Positions 17,555 to 25,160 of a stretch of 64,000 nt of DNA are shown here, piece after piece. Both the position numbers and the translations under genes were made by a program. The DNA lies in NCBI RefSeq assembly GCF_000243235.1, contig NZ_JH594606.1, forward strand, positions 2,027,448-2,091,447, written 5' to 3'. Position 1 is the first letter of the stretch, and every line of letters starts with the position of its first letter. This DNA comes from Gillisia limnaea DSM 15749 (GTDB lineage: Bacteria; Bacteroidota; Bacteroidia; Flavobacteriales; Flavobacteriaceae). The notes beneath the pieces were generated by a model. It made no database searches. It saw nothing but the letters and a program-made list of their open reading frames with translations, and was not told where the DNA came from.

Positions 17555-19648
17555 TTATTTTAATAATTGAAAAGCAATTAGAGCTACAAGATAGGCAAAT
17601 AGGCTCATAATTACCAATTGTAAAATGGGCCATTTCCAGGTATTGGTTTCCTTTTTTACAATTGCCAGGGTACTCATGCATTGCATTGCAAAAGCATAGA
17701 AAAGCAGTAAACTAATGCCGCTGGCAAAGGTGAACAGTGGACCTCCAAGTATTGGGTTAGTTTCGGCTGCCATTCGGTTTTTAATGGTTTCTTCCTCATC
17801 GCTTCCCACACTGTAAATGGTTGCGAGGGTACCTACAAAAACTTCCCTGGCGGCAAAAGAGCTCAGGATAGCAATCCCTATCTTCCAGTCATATCCAAGC
17901 GGCGTGAATACAGGTTCAATCGCCCTACCTGTAATTCCAATATAGGAATATTTTAATTTGTAGGAGGCAATCTCTTCCTCCAGTTCCTGTCCTGCAATAT
18001 TTTCATTTTGATTGCTAACAATCTCTTCTGCATTGTCAAAATTATCGCCCGGCCCATAACTTGCCAAAACCCATAATATTATAGAGATTGCCAAGATTAT
18101 TTTTCCTGCTCCAAGAACGAAAGATTTTGTTTTTTCAACAACATTAATCGCCACATTTTTAAAAAGGGGTAGCTTGTAGTTGGGCATTTCTATCACAAAA
18201 TAGCTTTTGGATTTTATTTTTAAAACCTGATTTAACAGCCAGGCAGAAAAAATTGCAGTACCAAAACCTATCAAATAAAGCAGCATTAGGGTTAATCCCT
18301 GCAAATTAAGTCCGTAATAGGTTTTGTCCGGGATAACCAAAGCGATAATAATAAGGTAAACCGGCAACCTGGCGGCGCAGGTGGTAAAAGGGATTACTAA
18401 AATAGTGATAAGTCGTTCCTTCCAGTTTTCGATATTTCGGGTAGCCATTACCGCGGGAATAGCACAGGCTGTACCGGATACCAGGGGAACTACACTTTTG
18501 CCGCTAAGTCCAAACCTTCTCATTATCCGGTCCATTAAAAATACCACGCGACTCATATAACCGCTTTCTTCAAGAATTGAAATAAACAGGAACAGGAAAG
18601 CGATTTGAGGAATAAAAATTACAATTCCACCCAGCCCCGGTATAATTCCTTCGGAAATTAAACTGGTGAAGGGACCTGCAGGAAGTGCGGTTTTTACCCA
18701 TTCGCTTAGGGATGCAAATGTTATATCAATAAAATCCATCGGGTAAGTAGACCAGTCGTAAATCGCCTGAAAGATGAGGAGCATTATTCCGAAGAAAATA
18801 AGATACCCCCATACTTTATGTGTTGTAATTCGGTCTAGTTTTATACGAAGATCGGATGCAGAGCTAAGGTCTATACTCATAGCTTCTTTAAGCAATCCGT
18901 TGATGAATTGATATCGAAGAATTGTTTCTTTTTGCTGAAGCCTTTTCAGGTCGCTGAAGCTTTTGGTCTTGAAATCGGGATCTGAATTTAAGGAATGCCG
19001 ATTGACATTTCCAAAATTTACATCCTGGGTAATCACCAGCCATAATTTGTATAAAGATTGATTTGGAAAGGCTTTCCGCAATCTTCCAAAATATTCGGGA
19101 TCTATTACAGATGCATGCAAACAGGGCTCGGTGGAGATCTGCCGGTAATTGATGATAATCTCTTTTAGTTCTTCAATTCCGGTTCCTTTTCGGGAGCTTA
19201 CCAGTGCAACTTTTGTATTCAATCGCTCTTCCAGGAGGGCGATATCGAGTTCGATACCTTTGCGCTTCATCCTGTCTGCCATATTAATAACGAGTATGGT
19301 TGGGATCTCCAGGTCTTTTATTTGTGTAAAAAGTAAAAGATTGCGTTTAAGGTTTTCTACATCGCTTATAACGATGGCAACATCGGGAAAGTCCTTATCG
19401 TTTTTATTGAGTAAGAGTTCAATAACCACGTTTTCATCCAGGGAGGAAGCATTCAGGCTATAAGTCCCGGGGAGATCCAGGATATGAGCTTTCAGTCCGC
19501 GAGGTAATTTGCAGATTCCTTCTTTTTTTTCTACCGTGATCCCCGGATAGTTTCCTACCTGTTGGTTAAGTCCCGTGAGCTGGTTAAAAACCGAGGTTTT
19601 ACCGGTATTTGGGTTTCCAATTAACGCAACATTAATTTGCTTGCCCAT
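17555..19648 (-). CDS. feoB: Ferrous iron transport protein B
   Basis: 697 residues. The N-terminal GTPase domain has GNPNTGKTS (G1, about 11), DLPGTYSL (G3, about 58) and NMADR (G4, about 123). A helical GDI-like region follows, then a polytopic membrane domain with CAIPAVMATR and two Gate-like repeats. It imports Fe2+ across the inner membrane. Length is typical of the Bacteroidetes form. It is one base from feoA, and a Cys-rich accessory protein follows. Iron-dependent control is expected, and the promoter region upstream of feoA contains a weak match to the 15300 operator. Confidence 0.97.
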   Translation of the reverse strand: MGKQINVALIGNPNTGKTSVFNQLTGLNQQVGNYPGITVEKKEGICKLPRGLKAHILDLPGTYSLNASSLDENVVIELLLNKNDKDFPDVAIVISDVENLKRNLLLFTQIKDLEIPTILVINMADRMKRKGIELDIALLEERLNTKVALVSSRKGTGIEELKEIIINYRQISTEPCLHASVIDPEYFGRLRKAFPNQSLYKLWLVITQDVNFGNVNRHSLNSDPDFKTKSFSDLKRLQQKETILRYQFINGLLKEAMSIDLSSASDLRIKLDRITTHKVWGYLIFFGIMLLIFQAIYDWSTYPMDFIDITFASLSEWVKTALPAGPFTSLISEGIIPGLGGIVIFIPQIAFLFLFISILEESGYMSRVVFLMDRIMRRFGLSGKSVVPLVSGTACAIPAVMATRNIENWKERLITILVIPFTTCAARLPVYLIIIALVIPDKTYYGLNLQGLTLMLLYLIGFGTAIFSAWLLNQVLKIKSKSYFVIEMPNYKLPLFKNVAINVVEKTKSFVLGAGKIILAISIILWVLASYGPGDNFDNAEEIVSNQNENIAGQELEEEIASYKLKYSYIGITGRAIEPVFTPLGYDWKIGIAILSSFAAREVFVGTLATIYSVGSDEEETIKNRMAAETNPILGGPLFTFASGISLLLFYAFAMQCMSTLAIVKKETNTWKWPILQLVIMSLFAYLVALIAFQLLK

Positions 19649-19649
19649 A

Positions 19650-19877
19650 TTATATTAATTCTATTTCAATAAGAAGCGCGGTTTCCTTTCGAATTGCTAA
19701 ATAACTTCCATTAATATTTAAATACATAGGATCCCGAAAAGGCGCAGTTTGAACCAATTCTACTTCATTTCCCGGAAGACAACCCATTTCCAACAGCTTA
19801 AGCGGAACATTATCAACAGAAAAATCTTTGATAATTCCTTTTTGGCCACGTTTTAAATGAGCGATGGTGAGCTTCAT
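19650..19877 (-). CDS. feoA: Ferrous iron transport protein A
   Basis: 75 residues of SH3-like fold: LAHLKRGQKGIIKDFSVDNVPLKLLEMGCLPGNEVELVQ, with the MGCLPG turn of the family. It is a cytoplasmic partner of FeoB. It ends one base before feoB, so translation is coupled. The first gene of the operon, preceded by a good promoter at 19905-19933. Confidence 0.95.
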   Translation of the reverse strand: MKLTIAHLKRGQKGIIKDFSVDNVPLKLLEMGCLPGNEVELVQTAPFRDPMYLNINGSYLAIRKETALLIEIELI

Positions 19878-19904
19878 TATTATTTAGATTGATTTTAAAC
19901 AAGG

Positions 19905-19933
19905 CAAAAGTAGCCTAAAATTATCGCCTACAA
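19905..19933 (-). promoter_or_regulatory. feoAB promoter
   Basis: On the minus strand TTG (19933-19931), an 18-bp spacer and TACTTTTG (19912-19905) fit the Bacteroidetes consensus. The start site would be near 19901, and an imperfect TTTAGAT-TG-ATTTTAAA at 19883-19899 lies just downstream. Confidence 0.65.
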
Positions 19934-19954
19934 AAGTTTACAGGATAAATCTGG

Positions 19955-20629
19955 CTATTCTTTGTATTCAGCTTTTAAGATTTGAAGATCTTTCATTAAA
20001 TCATCGATTGCCTCCGGATTGGTACCGTCGTAGAAACCACGTATCTGGCTTTTTTTATCAACCAGCACAAAATTTTCGGTATGTATCATATCATAAGGAC
20101 CGCCATCCCCATCAGACTTTGAGGCAAGATAGGATTTCCGGGCAAGCTCATAGATGTGTTTTTTATCCCCGGTAACCAGGTTCCATTTGGAATCCAGTAC
20201 GCCTTTTTCCAACGCATATTCTTTGAGAACAGGAACGCTGTCTGCAACTGGAAAAACGGTATGAGATAACAACAACACTTCGGGATCTTCTTTTATTTCT
20301 TCCTGAATTTTAACCATATGGTTTGTCATAATTGGACAAATAGTTAAACAGGTAGTAAAGAAAAAATCGGCTATGTAGATTTTGTCCTTGTAAAAGGCCT
20401 GGGTGATGGTATCTCCATTTTGATTGTAGAGTTCAAAATCGGCTATTTTGTGATACTTTCTTACGAATTGTACGGTGGTATCCACCAATTCTGTATTTAC
20501 CATATCCGGCTGATAGACCGGAAGCCTTTTTTCCGGAGTTAAAAGTGTATAAATAGCATAAATAATGATCACTGAAAGTACTAAGAGTACAATTCCCAGG
20601 GTTTTGAATTTTGAAAAAAACTGAAGCAT
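19955..20629 (-). CDS. SCO1/SenC family thioredoxin-like protein
   Basis: 224 residues: one N-terminal membrane anchor (about 10-30), then a periplasmic thioredoxin fold with CLTIC (CxxxC, about residue 92) followed by Pro, and the copper-ligand His in MIHTENF (about 182). SCO proteins deliver copper or reduce thiols during cytochrome oxidase maturation. It lies 77 bp upstream of feoA on the same strand but has its own -7 box, and feoA has its own promoter in the gap, so co-transcription is partial at best. Confidence 0.92.
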   Translation of the reverse strand: MLQFFSKFKTLGIVLLVLSVIIIYAIYTLLTPEKRLPVYQPDMVNTELVDTTVQFVRKYHKIADFELYNQNGDTITQAFYKDKIYIADFFFTTCLTICPIMTNHMVKIQEEIKEDPEVLLLSHTVFPVADSVPVLKEYALEKGVLDSKWNLVTGDKKHIYELARKSYLASKSDGDGGPYDMIHTENFVLVDKKSQIRGFYDGTNPEAIDDLMKDLQILKAEYKE

Positions 20630-20645
20630 TTTTTAAAACTTTTAG

Positions 20646-20653
20646 CAAAATTA
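20646..20653 (-). promoter_or_regulatory. -7 box for the SCO gene
   Basis: CAAAATTA on the plus strand reads TAATTTTG, matching TAnnTTTG. It leaves a leader of about 13 nt before the ATG at 20629. Confidence 0.5.
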
Positions 20654-20749
20654 CGGTCTAAAAATCAATTAGTAGCAAACCGGGTATTAAAATTACATCG
20701 CCAGCCACAGCCGATATCATTTATTCTTTTTTAGGAGTTTTTAAAAGGT

Positions 20750-20757
20750 TACTTTTG
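20750..20757 (+). promoter_or_regulatory. -7 box for rseP
   Basis: TACTTTTG, an exact TAnnTTTG match, 28 bases before the ATG at 20785. Confidence 0.55.
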
Positions 20758-20784
20758 TGCGATTTAAAATTTGAAGATTAGAGA

Positions 20785-22101
20785 ATGGATCCATTTTTAA
20801 TAAAAGCCATACAATTATTGCTCAGTTTGTCCCTGCTGATTGTTTTACACGAATTAGGACATTTTATACCTGCCAAATTATTTAAAACCCGGGTTGAAAA
20901 ATTCTATTTATTTTTTGATGTAAAATTTGCCCTTTTCAAGAAGAAAATAGGTGGAACCGAATATGGAATTGGATGGTTGCCCCTTGGAGGTTATGTGAAA
21001 ATATCCGGGATGATCGATGAGAGCATGGACAGGGAACAAATGGCAAAACCACCGGAACCCTGGGAATTTCGAAGCAAACCAGCCTGGCAGCGACTAATAA
21101 TTATGCTTGGTGGAGTTACCGTGAATTTGGTGCTGGGATTTGTCATTTACATGATGGTATTGTTTGTTTGGGGGAGCTCTTTTGTGACTCCTGAAGATAT
21201 GCCGCGCGGATTTGCAGTGGCTGAAGAATTCAAGGAATTTGGATTTCAGGATGGAGACAGGATTTTAGAAGTTAATGGACAGGAATTTGAAAATAGTCTG
21301 GATATAAACCGCCACCTTTTTATGCGGGATGTTAATTCTATTACGGTTTTACATCAGGACGGAACAGAAGAAACGGTTTCTGTCCCAGCAGAAATAGGTT
21401 CCAAAATGTTTGAAGAAGGGGTAATGCAGCCGTTCATTCCTATACAAAATGCTGTGTTGGATAGTGTACTTTTGGAGAAAAGCGCCGGAATAGCCGGATT
21501 GCAGAAGGGCGATAGTATTATTTCTTTTAATGATCAGGAAATAGGATATTGGCATGAACTATCTCCCTTATCTCAGGAAGCTAAAAACAAAGAGGTAGAA
21601 TTGGTGTTTAAAAGAGGTGATAAGATTAAAAGTGTGAAAGTAACCCCGGATGAAGAAGGATTGATAGGAGTGACATCAAAAAGAGATTTCAACGTTCAAT
21701 CCCGGGAATATGGGTTTTCCGAGAGCATTACCGAAGGATTTAAATTTGGTTACTGGACCCTTCATGATTATGTAGCTCAATTCAAATATGTATTCACTGC
21801 CAAAGGAGCAACCCAGGTTGGTGGATTTGGAGCTATAGGAAGTATATTTCCCGATGCCTGGAACTGGCAGGGATTCTGGATGGCAACTGCATTTATTTCT
21901 ATCATTCTGGCCTTTATGAACATTTTGCCAATTCCTGCTTTGGATGGGGGACATGTTGTATTTTTGATGTACGAGATCATCTCCGGAAAAAAACCAAACG
22001 AGAAATTTATGGAATATGCCCAAATGGTTGGATTTTTTATCCTGATTGCGCTGGTTTTATTTGCAAACGGGAATGACATATATCGCTGGTTATTTGAGTA
22101 A
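20785..22101 (+). CDS. rseP: RIP metalloprotease RseP (site-2 protease)
   Basis: 438 residues. HELGH at 22-26 within the first membrane helix gives the zinc site, NILPIPALDGGHV near residue 385 gives the LDG motif with the third ligand, and two PDZ domains lie between (about 125-290). Four helices in total. It cuts anti-sigma factors and leftover signal peptides inside the inner membrane, typically to release an ECF sigma factor. No rseA/rpoE pair lies nearby. It is divergent from the SCO gene. Confidence 0.96.
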   Translation: MDPFLIKAIQLLLSLSLLIVLHELGHFIPAKLFKTRVEKFYLFFDVKFALFKKKIGGTEYGIGWLPLGGYVKISGMIDESMDREQMAKPPEPWEFRSKPAWQRLIIMLGGVTVNLVLGFVIYMMVLFVWGSSFVTPEDMPRGFAVAEEFKEFGFQDGDRILEVNGQEFENSLDINRHLFMRDVNSITVLHQDGTEETVSVPAEIGSKMFEEGVMQPFIPIQNAVLDSVLLEKSAGIAGLQKGDSIISFNDQEIGYWHELSPLSQEAKNKEVELVFKRGDKIKSVKVTPDEEGLIGVTSKRDFNVQSREYGFSESITEGFKFGYWTLHDYVAQFKYVFTAKGATQVGGFGAIGSIFPDAWNWQGFWMATAFISIILAFMNILPIPALDGGHVVFLMYEIISGKKPNEKFMEYAQMVGFFILIALVLFANGNDIYRWLFE

Positions 22102-22167
22102 TAGAAAAAAATAGTTTGGAGTCTGATTTTTTATATAAAATTTACTCAAAAAAATTCTGTTTTTGTT

Positions 22168-22198
22168 TTGAAGTCATTTAAAAAATGACATATATTTG
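22168..22198 (+). promoter_or_regulatory. Promoter of the tRNA-Asn array
   Basis: TTG (22168-22170), a 20-bp spacer and TATATTTG (22191-22198) fit the Bacteroidetes consensus well. It lies 26 bp upstream of the first, damaged tRNA copy, so the three damaged copies and the intact tRNA are probably on one transcript. Confidence 0.75.
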
Positions 22199-22223
22199 CA
22201 ACCGCAAAAGAGAAATGCGAAAT

Positions 22224-22310
22224 TCCTCCTTAGCTCAGCTGGTTAGAGCATCTGACTGTTAAAGAGAGTCCCGATAGCTATCGGGATTGGTTCGAGCCGG
22301 GGAGGGAAGT
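22224..22310 (+). pseudogene. Damaged tRNA-Asn copy 1 carrying a palindrome
   Basis: The first 39 bases are identical to the intact tRNA-Asn at 22643 (acceptor 5' strand, D arm, anticodon arm 5' side and GTT anticodon). After the anticodon the 3' strand of the anticodon stem is AGAGA rather than TCAGA, and TCCCGATAGCTATCGGGA (22269-22286) replaces the variable region and 5' T-stem. TTCGAGC of the T loop is kept, but its stem cannot form, and the acceptor 3' strand is altered (GGAGGGA). Confidence 0.85.
22269..22286. repeat. Palindrome TCCCGATAGCTATCGGGA inside tRNA copy 1
   Basis: A perfect 18-bp palindrome of the same family as the one in the pgi leader. Copies 2, 3 and 5 of the tRNA carry CCCCGATAGCTATCGGGG at the equivalent point. 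Confidence 0.85.
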
Positions 22311-22362
22311 AAAAAAATTAAGGGTAGTGTCCTTTTAAAAGAATCACTAATTTTATTGAGAT
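22311..22362 (+). repeat. Spacer of the tandem tRNA unit, first of three
   Basis: AAGGGTAGTGTCC..., repeated at 22450-22502 and 22590-22642, makes a 139-140-bp tandem unit together with the damaged tRNA. Each spacer contains TAGTG...CACTA flanking CTTTTAAAAG (CTTTCAAAAG in units 2 and 3), a possible hairpin. Confidence 0.8.
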
Positions 22363-22449
22363 TCCTCCTTAGCTCAGCTGGTTAGAGCATCTGACTGTTA
22401 ATGAGAGCCCCGATAGCTATCGGGGTTGGTTCGAGCCGGGGAGGGAAGT
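22363..22449 (+). pseudogene. Damaged tRNA-Asn copy 2 carrying a palindrome
   Basis: Same design as copy 1: intact 5' half through the GTT anticodon, then TGAGA instead of TCAGA, then CCCCGATAGCTATCGGGG (22408-22425) in place of the variable/T-stem region. The altered T and acceptor 3' strands would not form a normal cloverleaf. Confidence 0.85.
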
Positions 22450-22502
22450 AAAAAATTTAAGGGTAGTGTCCTTTCAAAAGAATCACTAATTTTATTGAAA
22501 AT

Positions 22503-22589
22503 TCCTCCTTAGCTCAGCTGGTTAGAGCATCTGACTGTTGATGAGAGCCCCGATAGCTATCGGGGTTGGTTCGAGCCGGGGAGGGAAGT
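22503..22589 (+). pseudogene. Damaged tRNA-Asn copy 3 carrying a palindrome
   Basis: Differs from copy 2 by one base after the anticodon (GTTGA instead of GTTAA). The palindrome is at 22548-22565. Near identity of units 2 and 3 shows a recent tandem duplication. Confidence 0.85.
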
Positions 22590-22642
22590 AAAAAATTTAA
22601 GGGTAGTGTCCTTTCAAAAGAATCACTAATTTTATTGAAAAT

Positions 22643-22716
22643 TCCTCCTTAGCTCAGCTGGTTAGAGCATCTGACTGTTAATCAGAGGGTCCTTGGTTCG
22701 AGCCCAAGAGGGGGAG
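22643..22716 (+). tRNA. tRNA-Asn (GTT), intact
   Basis: A complete cloverleaf: acceptor TCCTCCT/AGGGGGA, D stem GCTC/GAGC, anticodon stem TCTGA/TCAGA with loop CTGTTAA (anticodon GTT), variable GGGTC, T stem CTTGG/CCAAG with loop TTCGAGC, discriminator G. CCA is not encoded. It is the fourth copy of a tandem array and the only sound one. It would share the promoter at 22168 and end at the hairpin at 22721. Confidence 0.97.
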
Positions 22717-22720
22717 CAAA

Positions 22721-22754
22721 AAGCCTGACAGAGATGTCGGGCTTTCTTGTTTTA
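22721..22754 (+). terminator. Terminator after tRNA-Asn
   Basis: AGCCTGACA (22722-22730) pairs with TGTCGGGCT (22735-22743, one G-T pair) around GAGA, followed by TTCTTGTTTT. An identical copy lies at 23126-23158. Confidence 0.9.
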
Positions 22755-22764
22755 CTACGTTACT

Positions 22765-23052
22765 ATGAATAAGGATTGTGTTTATATTTTATTTTCCGAA
22801 AAACTGGACCGATTTTATATCGGTTCCACATCAGATTTTGATGTAAGGATGGATTTTCATCGTAATTCTGAGGCAAGAAAATTTACAGCAAAAGCAGATG
22901 ATTGGGTAATCTTTGATAAAATAAACTGTGAAAGTAATAAGCAGGCTCTATCGATTGAAAAACATATAAAGTCAATGAAGAGTAGAATCTATATCAAAAA
23001 TATTAAGCTATATCCTGAGATGAAAGATAAGCTAAAGGCAAAATTTAAATGA
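22765..23052 (+). CDS. Small GIY-YIG nuclease-domain protein
   Basis: 95 residues from the ATG at 22765 (MNKDCVYILFSEKL; the in-frame ATG at 22747 falls in the tRNA terminator). CVYIL and FYIGST give the GIY..YIG motif, VRMDFHRN provides the conserved Arg/His region, and the Glu in SIEKHIKSM is a candidate metal ligand. This is the single-domain type common in Bacteroidetes, function unknown. Its stop codon TGA is also the first three bases of a second tRNA-Asn fragment. The first 137 bp of the gene plus the upstream terminator are duplicated 405 bp downstream. Confidence 0.88.
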   Translation: MNKDCVYILFSEKLDRFYIGSTSDFDVRMDFHRNSEARKFTAKADDWVIFDKINCESNKQALSIEKHIKSMKSRIYIKNIKLYPEMKDKLKAKFK

Positions 23053-23121
23053 CTGTTAATCAGAGCCCCGATAGCTATCGGGGTTGGTTCGAGCCCATCC
23101 CGACATGGATCGGGAGGGGAG
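23050..23121 (+). pseudogene. tRNA-Asn 3' fragment with two palindromes
   Basis: Begins TGACTGTTAATCAGA (anticodon arm with GTT) directly at the GIY-YIG stop codon. It continues with CCCCGATAGCTATCGGGG (23066-23083) in the variable region, GGTTCGAGCCC, then a second palindromic piece ATCCCGA..TCGGGA where the intact gene has AAG, and ends AGGGGAG. No 5' half is present. Confidence 0.85.
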
Positions 23122-23125
23122 CAAA

Positions 23126-23158
23126 AAGCCTGACAGAGATGTCGGGCTTTCTTGTTTT
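23126..23158 (+). terminator. Duplicate of the tRNA-Asn terminator
   Basis: Identical to 22721-22754 in stem and loop; part of a roughly 188-bp duplication with one mismatch. Confidence 0.85.
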
Positions 23159-23169
23159 ACTACATTACT

Positions 23170-23313
23170 ATGAATAAGGATTGTGTTTATATTTTATTTT
23201 CCGAAAAACTGGACCGATTTTATATCGGTTCCACATCAGATTTTGATGTAAGGATGGATTTTCATCGTAATTCTGAGGCAAGAAAATTTACAGCAAAAGC
23301 AGATGAAGGGTAG
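23170..23313 (+). pseudogene. Truncated duplicate of the GIY-YIG gene
   Basis: The first 45 codons match the gene at 22765, then the sequence changes to GAAGGGTAG and stops after 47 residues. The YIG motif is present, but the C-terminal half with the candidate Glu is missing. Confidence 0.88.
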
Positions 23314-23355
23314 CGTTTATATTTTATTTTCCGAAAAATTGGATCCATTTTATAG
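23311..23355 (+). pseudogene. Third, short GIY-YIG fragment
   Basis: GTTTATATTTTATTTTCCG and following bases repeat the GIY segment (VYILFSEKLD) with a few changes, then diverge. It is the third nested copy of the same gene start. Confidence 0.75.
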
Positions 23356-23388
23356 GATCAAGTATGATAGAGGTCTGTTTCATTTGCG

Positions 23389-24975
23389 CTATTCATTTTT
23401 CCTGAATAGTGCCAGGTGTTGAATGATAGTCCTGCTTTCCAGTCCTCCTGCCAGAGCACCGGTAGTTACACCAACTGTGCTTATGAAAACTGCGATCCTG
23501 ATCTTATCTTCCAATAAAATTTCCGGTTTGCTTAAAGTTGGCCAGGTGCGCATAAGATCTTCCGGGAAAACATATAATTCAATAACCATCATCAATGCAC
23601 CTACCATGAGAAAAAGCCCAATGCAGGCCAGGAAAATGCTGAAATAGATAACGGTGTTGGCCACGGCTAGATGTTCAGTAATAATCCTTTTCTCCCTTTT
23701 CGGAAGAAACAGGGATTGGACCCGCACCAGGTAAAAGCTTGCTAACATGATGCTTATAACCGCAAAAAATGCAGCAGTTCCATTTGTCATTCCTAAACCC
23801 ACATCCCAGATCTCTGCATTGAAAATTAGGATTATTGCGGGCGCTACCGCGGCAGTAGCTAGCCCCGGCAAGGAAAGTGGCAGTAGTAATGCTTTGTTCC
23901 TTATCAACGGCCAAAAGAAATTCCCAGGATGGCTAAAGGTCATCAGGATATGGAAAACGAAGGTTTCAAGATCATTTCCATTTCTCAACTCTCTGTCTGG
24001 AGCCTTCTTTGCTTTTTTCCTAAGTACTTGTTTTTCTTTTGGAGAAAAAGAAGGAACTTTTGATAATGACCTGTTGAATTTTTTGGAACTCATAACTCCC
24101 GGTTTGGTTGCAGGAGTATGCTTCAATCCCAAAATATGTCCCGTTTGATGAAGAAAGAGGGAAGCCGATTGGTAACGAACATCTTCACAATCTAAATCCA
24201 GCCTTTCCTGGTTCTTCCCGGTAGAAGTTAGTTGCTTTGTGGACATTGCAATGATCCTGGTGATCAATGAACTAAGACCCGATACCTGAATATTTCCCCT
24301 TGACATAAGGCCAACATCTGTAATTACACAAACAAGATCATAAGGACCTACTGCCATACTCATACTTGCCCGGTCAAGGAAATAAGATGGGCTTCTTGAG
24401 CGGTCATTCTCCAGTTTAAAAATGTCCGAAATATCAAAATTCCAATTAATCCCTGTACTTTCTTCCAGCTCCGGTTTTACATCTTCAGCAAGTTGGCGGG
24501 CATATTTGATCATTTTATCTTTTTCTTCCAGATTCTTTACCGCAATCAAAAATCCCACATCCATCTCTGCATTGGGCTGGGGTCCCTGTGCTTTTTCTAA
24601 TGCCCCAAAGAATCTTTTTCCTGAAGTAATCGCCCGTATGATCTTTGTAGAATTTATAACCCTTACCGTACTTAATATTCTCAATGCTTTAAATATTCTA
24701 AAAACCCGAAGGGCAGGTATTATTAGCGAAATTATGGTGATCCAATTCTGTTTTATGAACTGAAGTCTTCGGGGAGCTATTATAAATTTAATTAAAAATT
24801 CGAGGATAAAGAGAATCCATATAACGTATATGAGCTTTTCTTCAAATGGGCTTAGCCCTCTAAAAATTTCTATAATAAATAGAATTAACCACCCAATCGC
24901 CAGTAGGAACATCGGGATTTCAAGATGTTCCTCAAGCTTATAGAATATTCTGTATCGTTTTCGGTTTATTCTCAA
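23389..24975 (-). CDS. Membrane protein with voltage-sensor-like N-terminus and metzincin-like domain
   Basis: 528 residues. Helices at about 21-38, 48-66 and 78-89 lead into an S4-like segment with R90, R93, K96, R99 and R105 at three-residue or longer spacing. No pore helix or TVGYG filter follows. Residues 137-310 contain YDLVCVITDVGLMSRG and HQTGHILGLKH (H276, H280, H286), a metzincin zinc motif in which the catalytic Glu is Gln277, plus a possible Met-turn PGVMS (M295). Four more helices fill 355-520. The start is TTG; the next in-frame ATG (residue 22) would cut the first helix. I know no named family with this order. It could be a metal or voltage sensor, or an inactive protease; function unknown. 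Confidence 0.72.
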   Translation of the reverse strand: MRINRKRYRIFYKLEEHLEIPMFLLAIGWLILFIIEIFRGLSPFEEKLIYVIWILFILEFLIKFIIAPRRLQFIKQNWITIISLIIPALRVFRIFKALRILSTVRVINSTKIIRAITSGKRFFGALEKAQGPQPNAEMDVGFLIAVKNLEEKDKMIKYARQLAEDVKPELEESTGINWNFDISDIFKLENDRSRSPSYFLDRASMSMAVGPYDLVCVITDVGLMSRGNIQVSGLSSLITRIIAMSTKQLTSTGKNQERLDLDCEDVRYQSASLFLHQTGHILGLKHTPATKPGVMSSKKFNRSLSKVPSFSPKEKQVLRKKAKKAPDRELRNGNDLETFVFHILMTFSHPGNFFWPLIRNKALLLPLSLPGLATAAVAPAIILIFNAEIWDVGLGMTNGTAAFFAVISIMLASFYLVRVQSLFLPKREKRIITEHLAVANTVIYFSIFLACIGLFLMVGALMMVIELYVFPEDLMRTWPTLSKPEILLEDKIRIAVFISTVGVTTGALAGGLESRTIIQHLALFRKNE

Positions 24976-25160
24976 TTTCAGGAGCTTTTTGTATTGTGTT
25001 TATTCCGGGAATGGCGAAATTTTTCTAAATTAGGAAAATAAATTAACTGCTGCTATAGAATAATCACTGTTCTAAACTAAAATCCTCCAAAGGAAAAAGG
25101 ATTGGTTAACCCTTCACGATTTTCTGCAGCAAAATCCGTAATTTTTAAATATTTTAAATT

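Noticed and set aside
22224-22589. Three additional functional tRNA-Asn genes
   Set aside because: 5' halves match, but anticodon 3' strand, T-stem and acceptor 3' strand no longer pair; only 22643-22716 forms a full cloverleaf.
22224-22716. CRISPR array (regular repeats of about 140 bp)
   Set aside because: Repeats contain tRNA sequence, spacers are identical to each other, and no cas genes are present.
22200-23400. Integrative element or prophage at the tRNA-Asn locus
   Set aside because: No integrase, no direct-repeat att site and no cargo genes; the region is short tandem duplications only.
23389-24975. Potassium or sodium voltage-gated channel
   Set aside because: S1-S4-like helices are present, but no pore helix or selectivity filter follows.
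24975-24975. ATG start at residue 22 of the metzincin-like protein
   Set aside because: It would remove the N-terminal cytoplasmic part and cut the first helix; the TTG at 24975 is kept, with low certainty.
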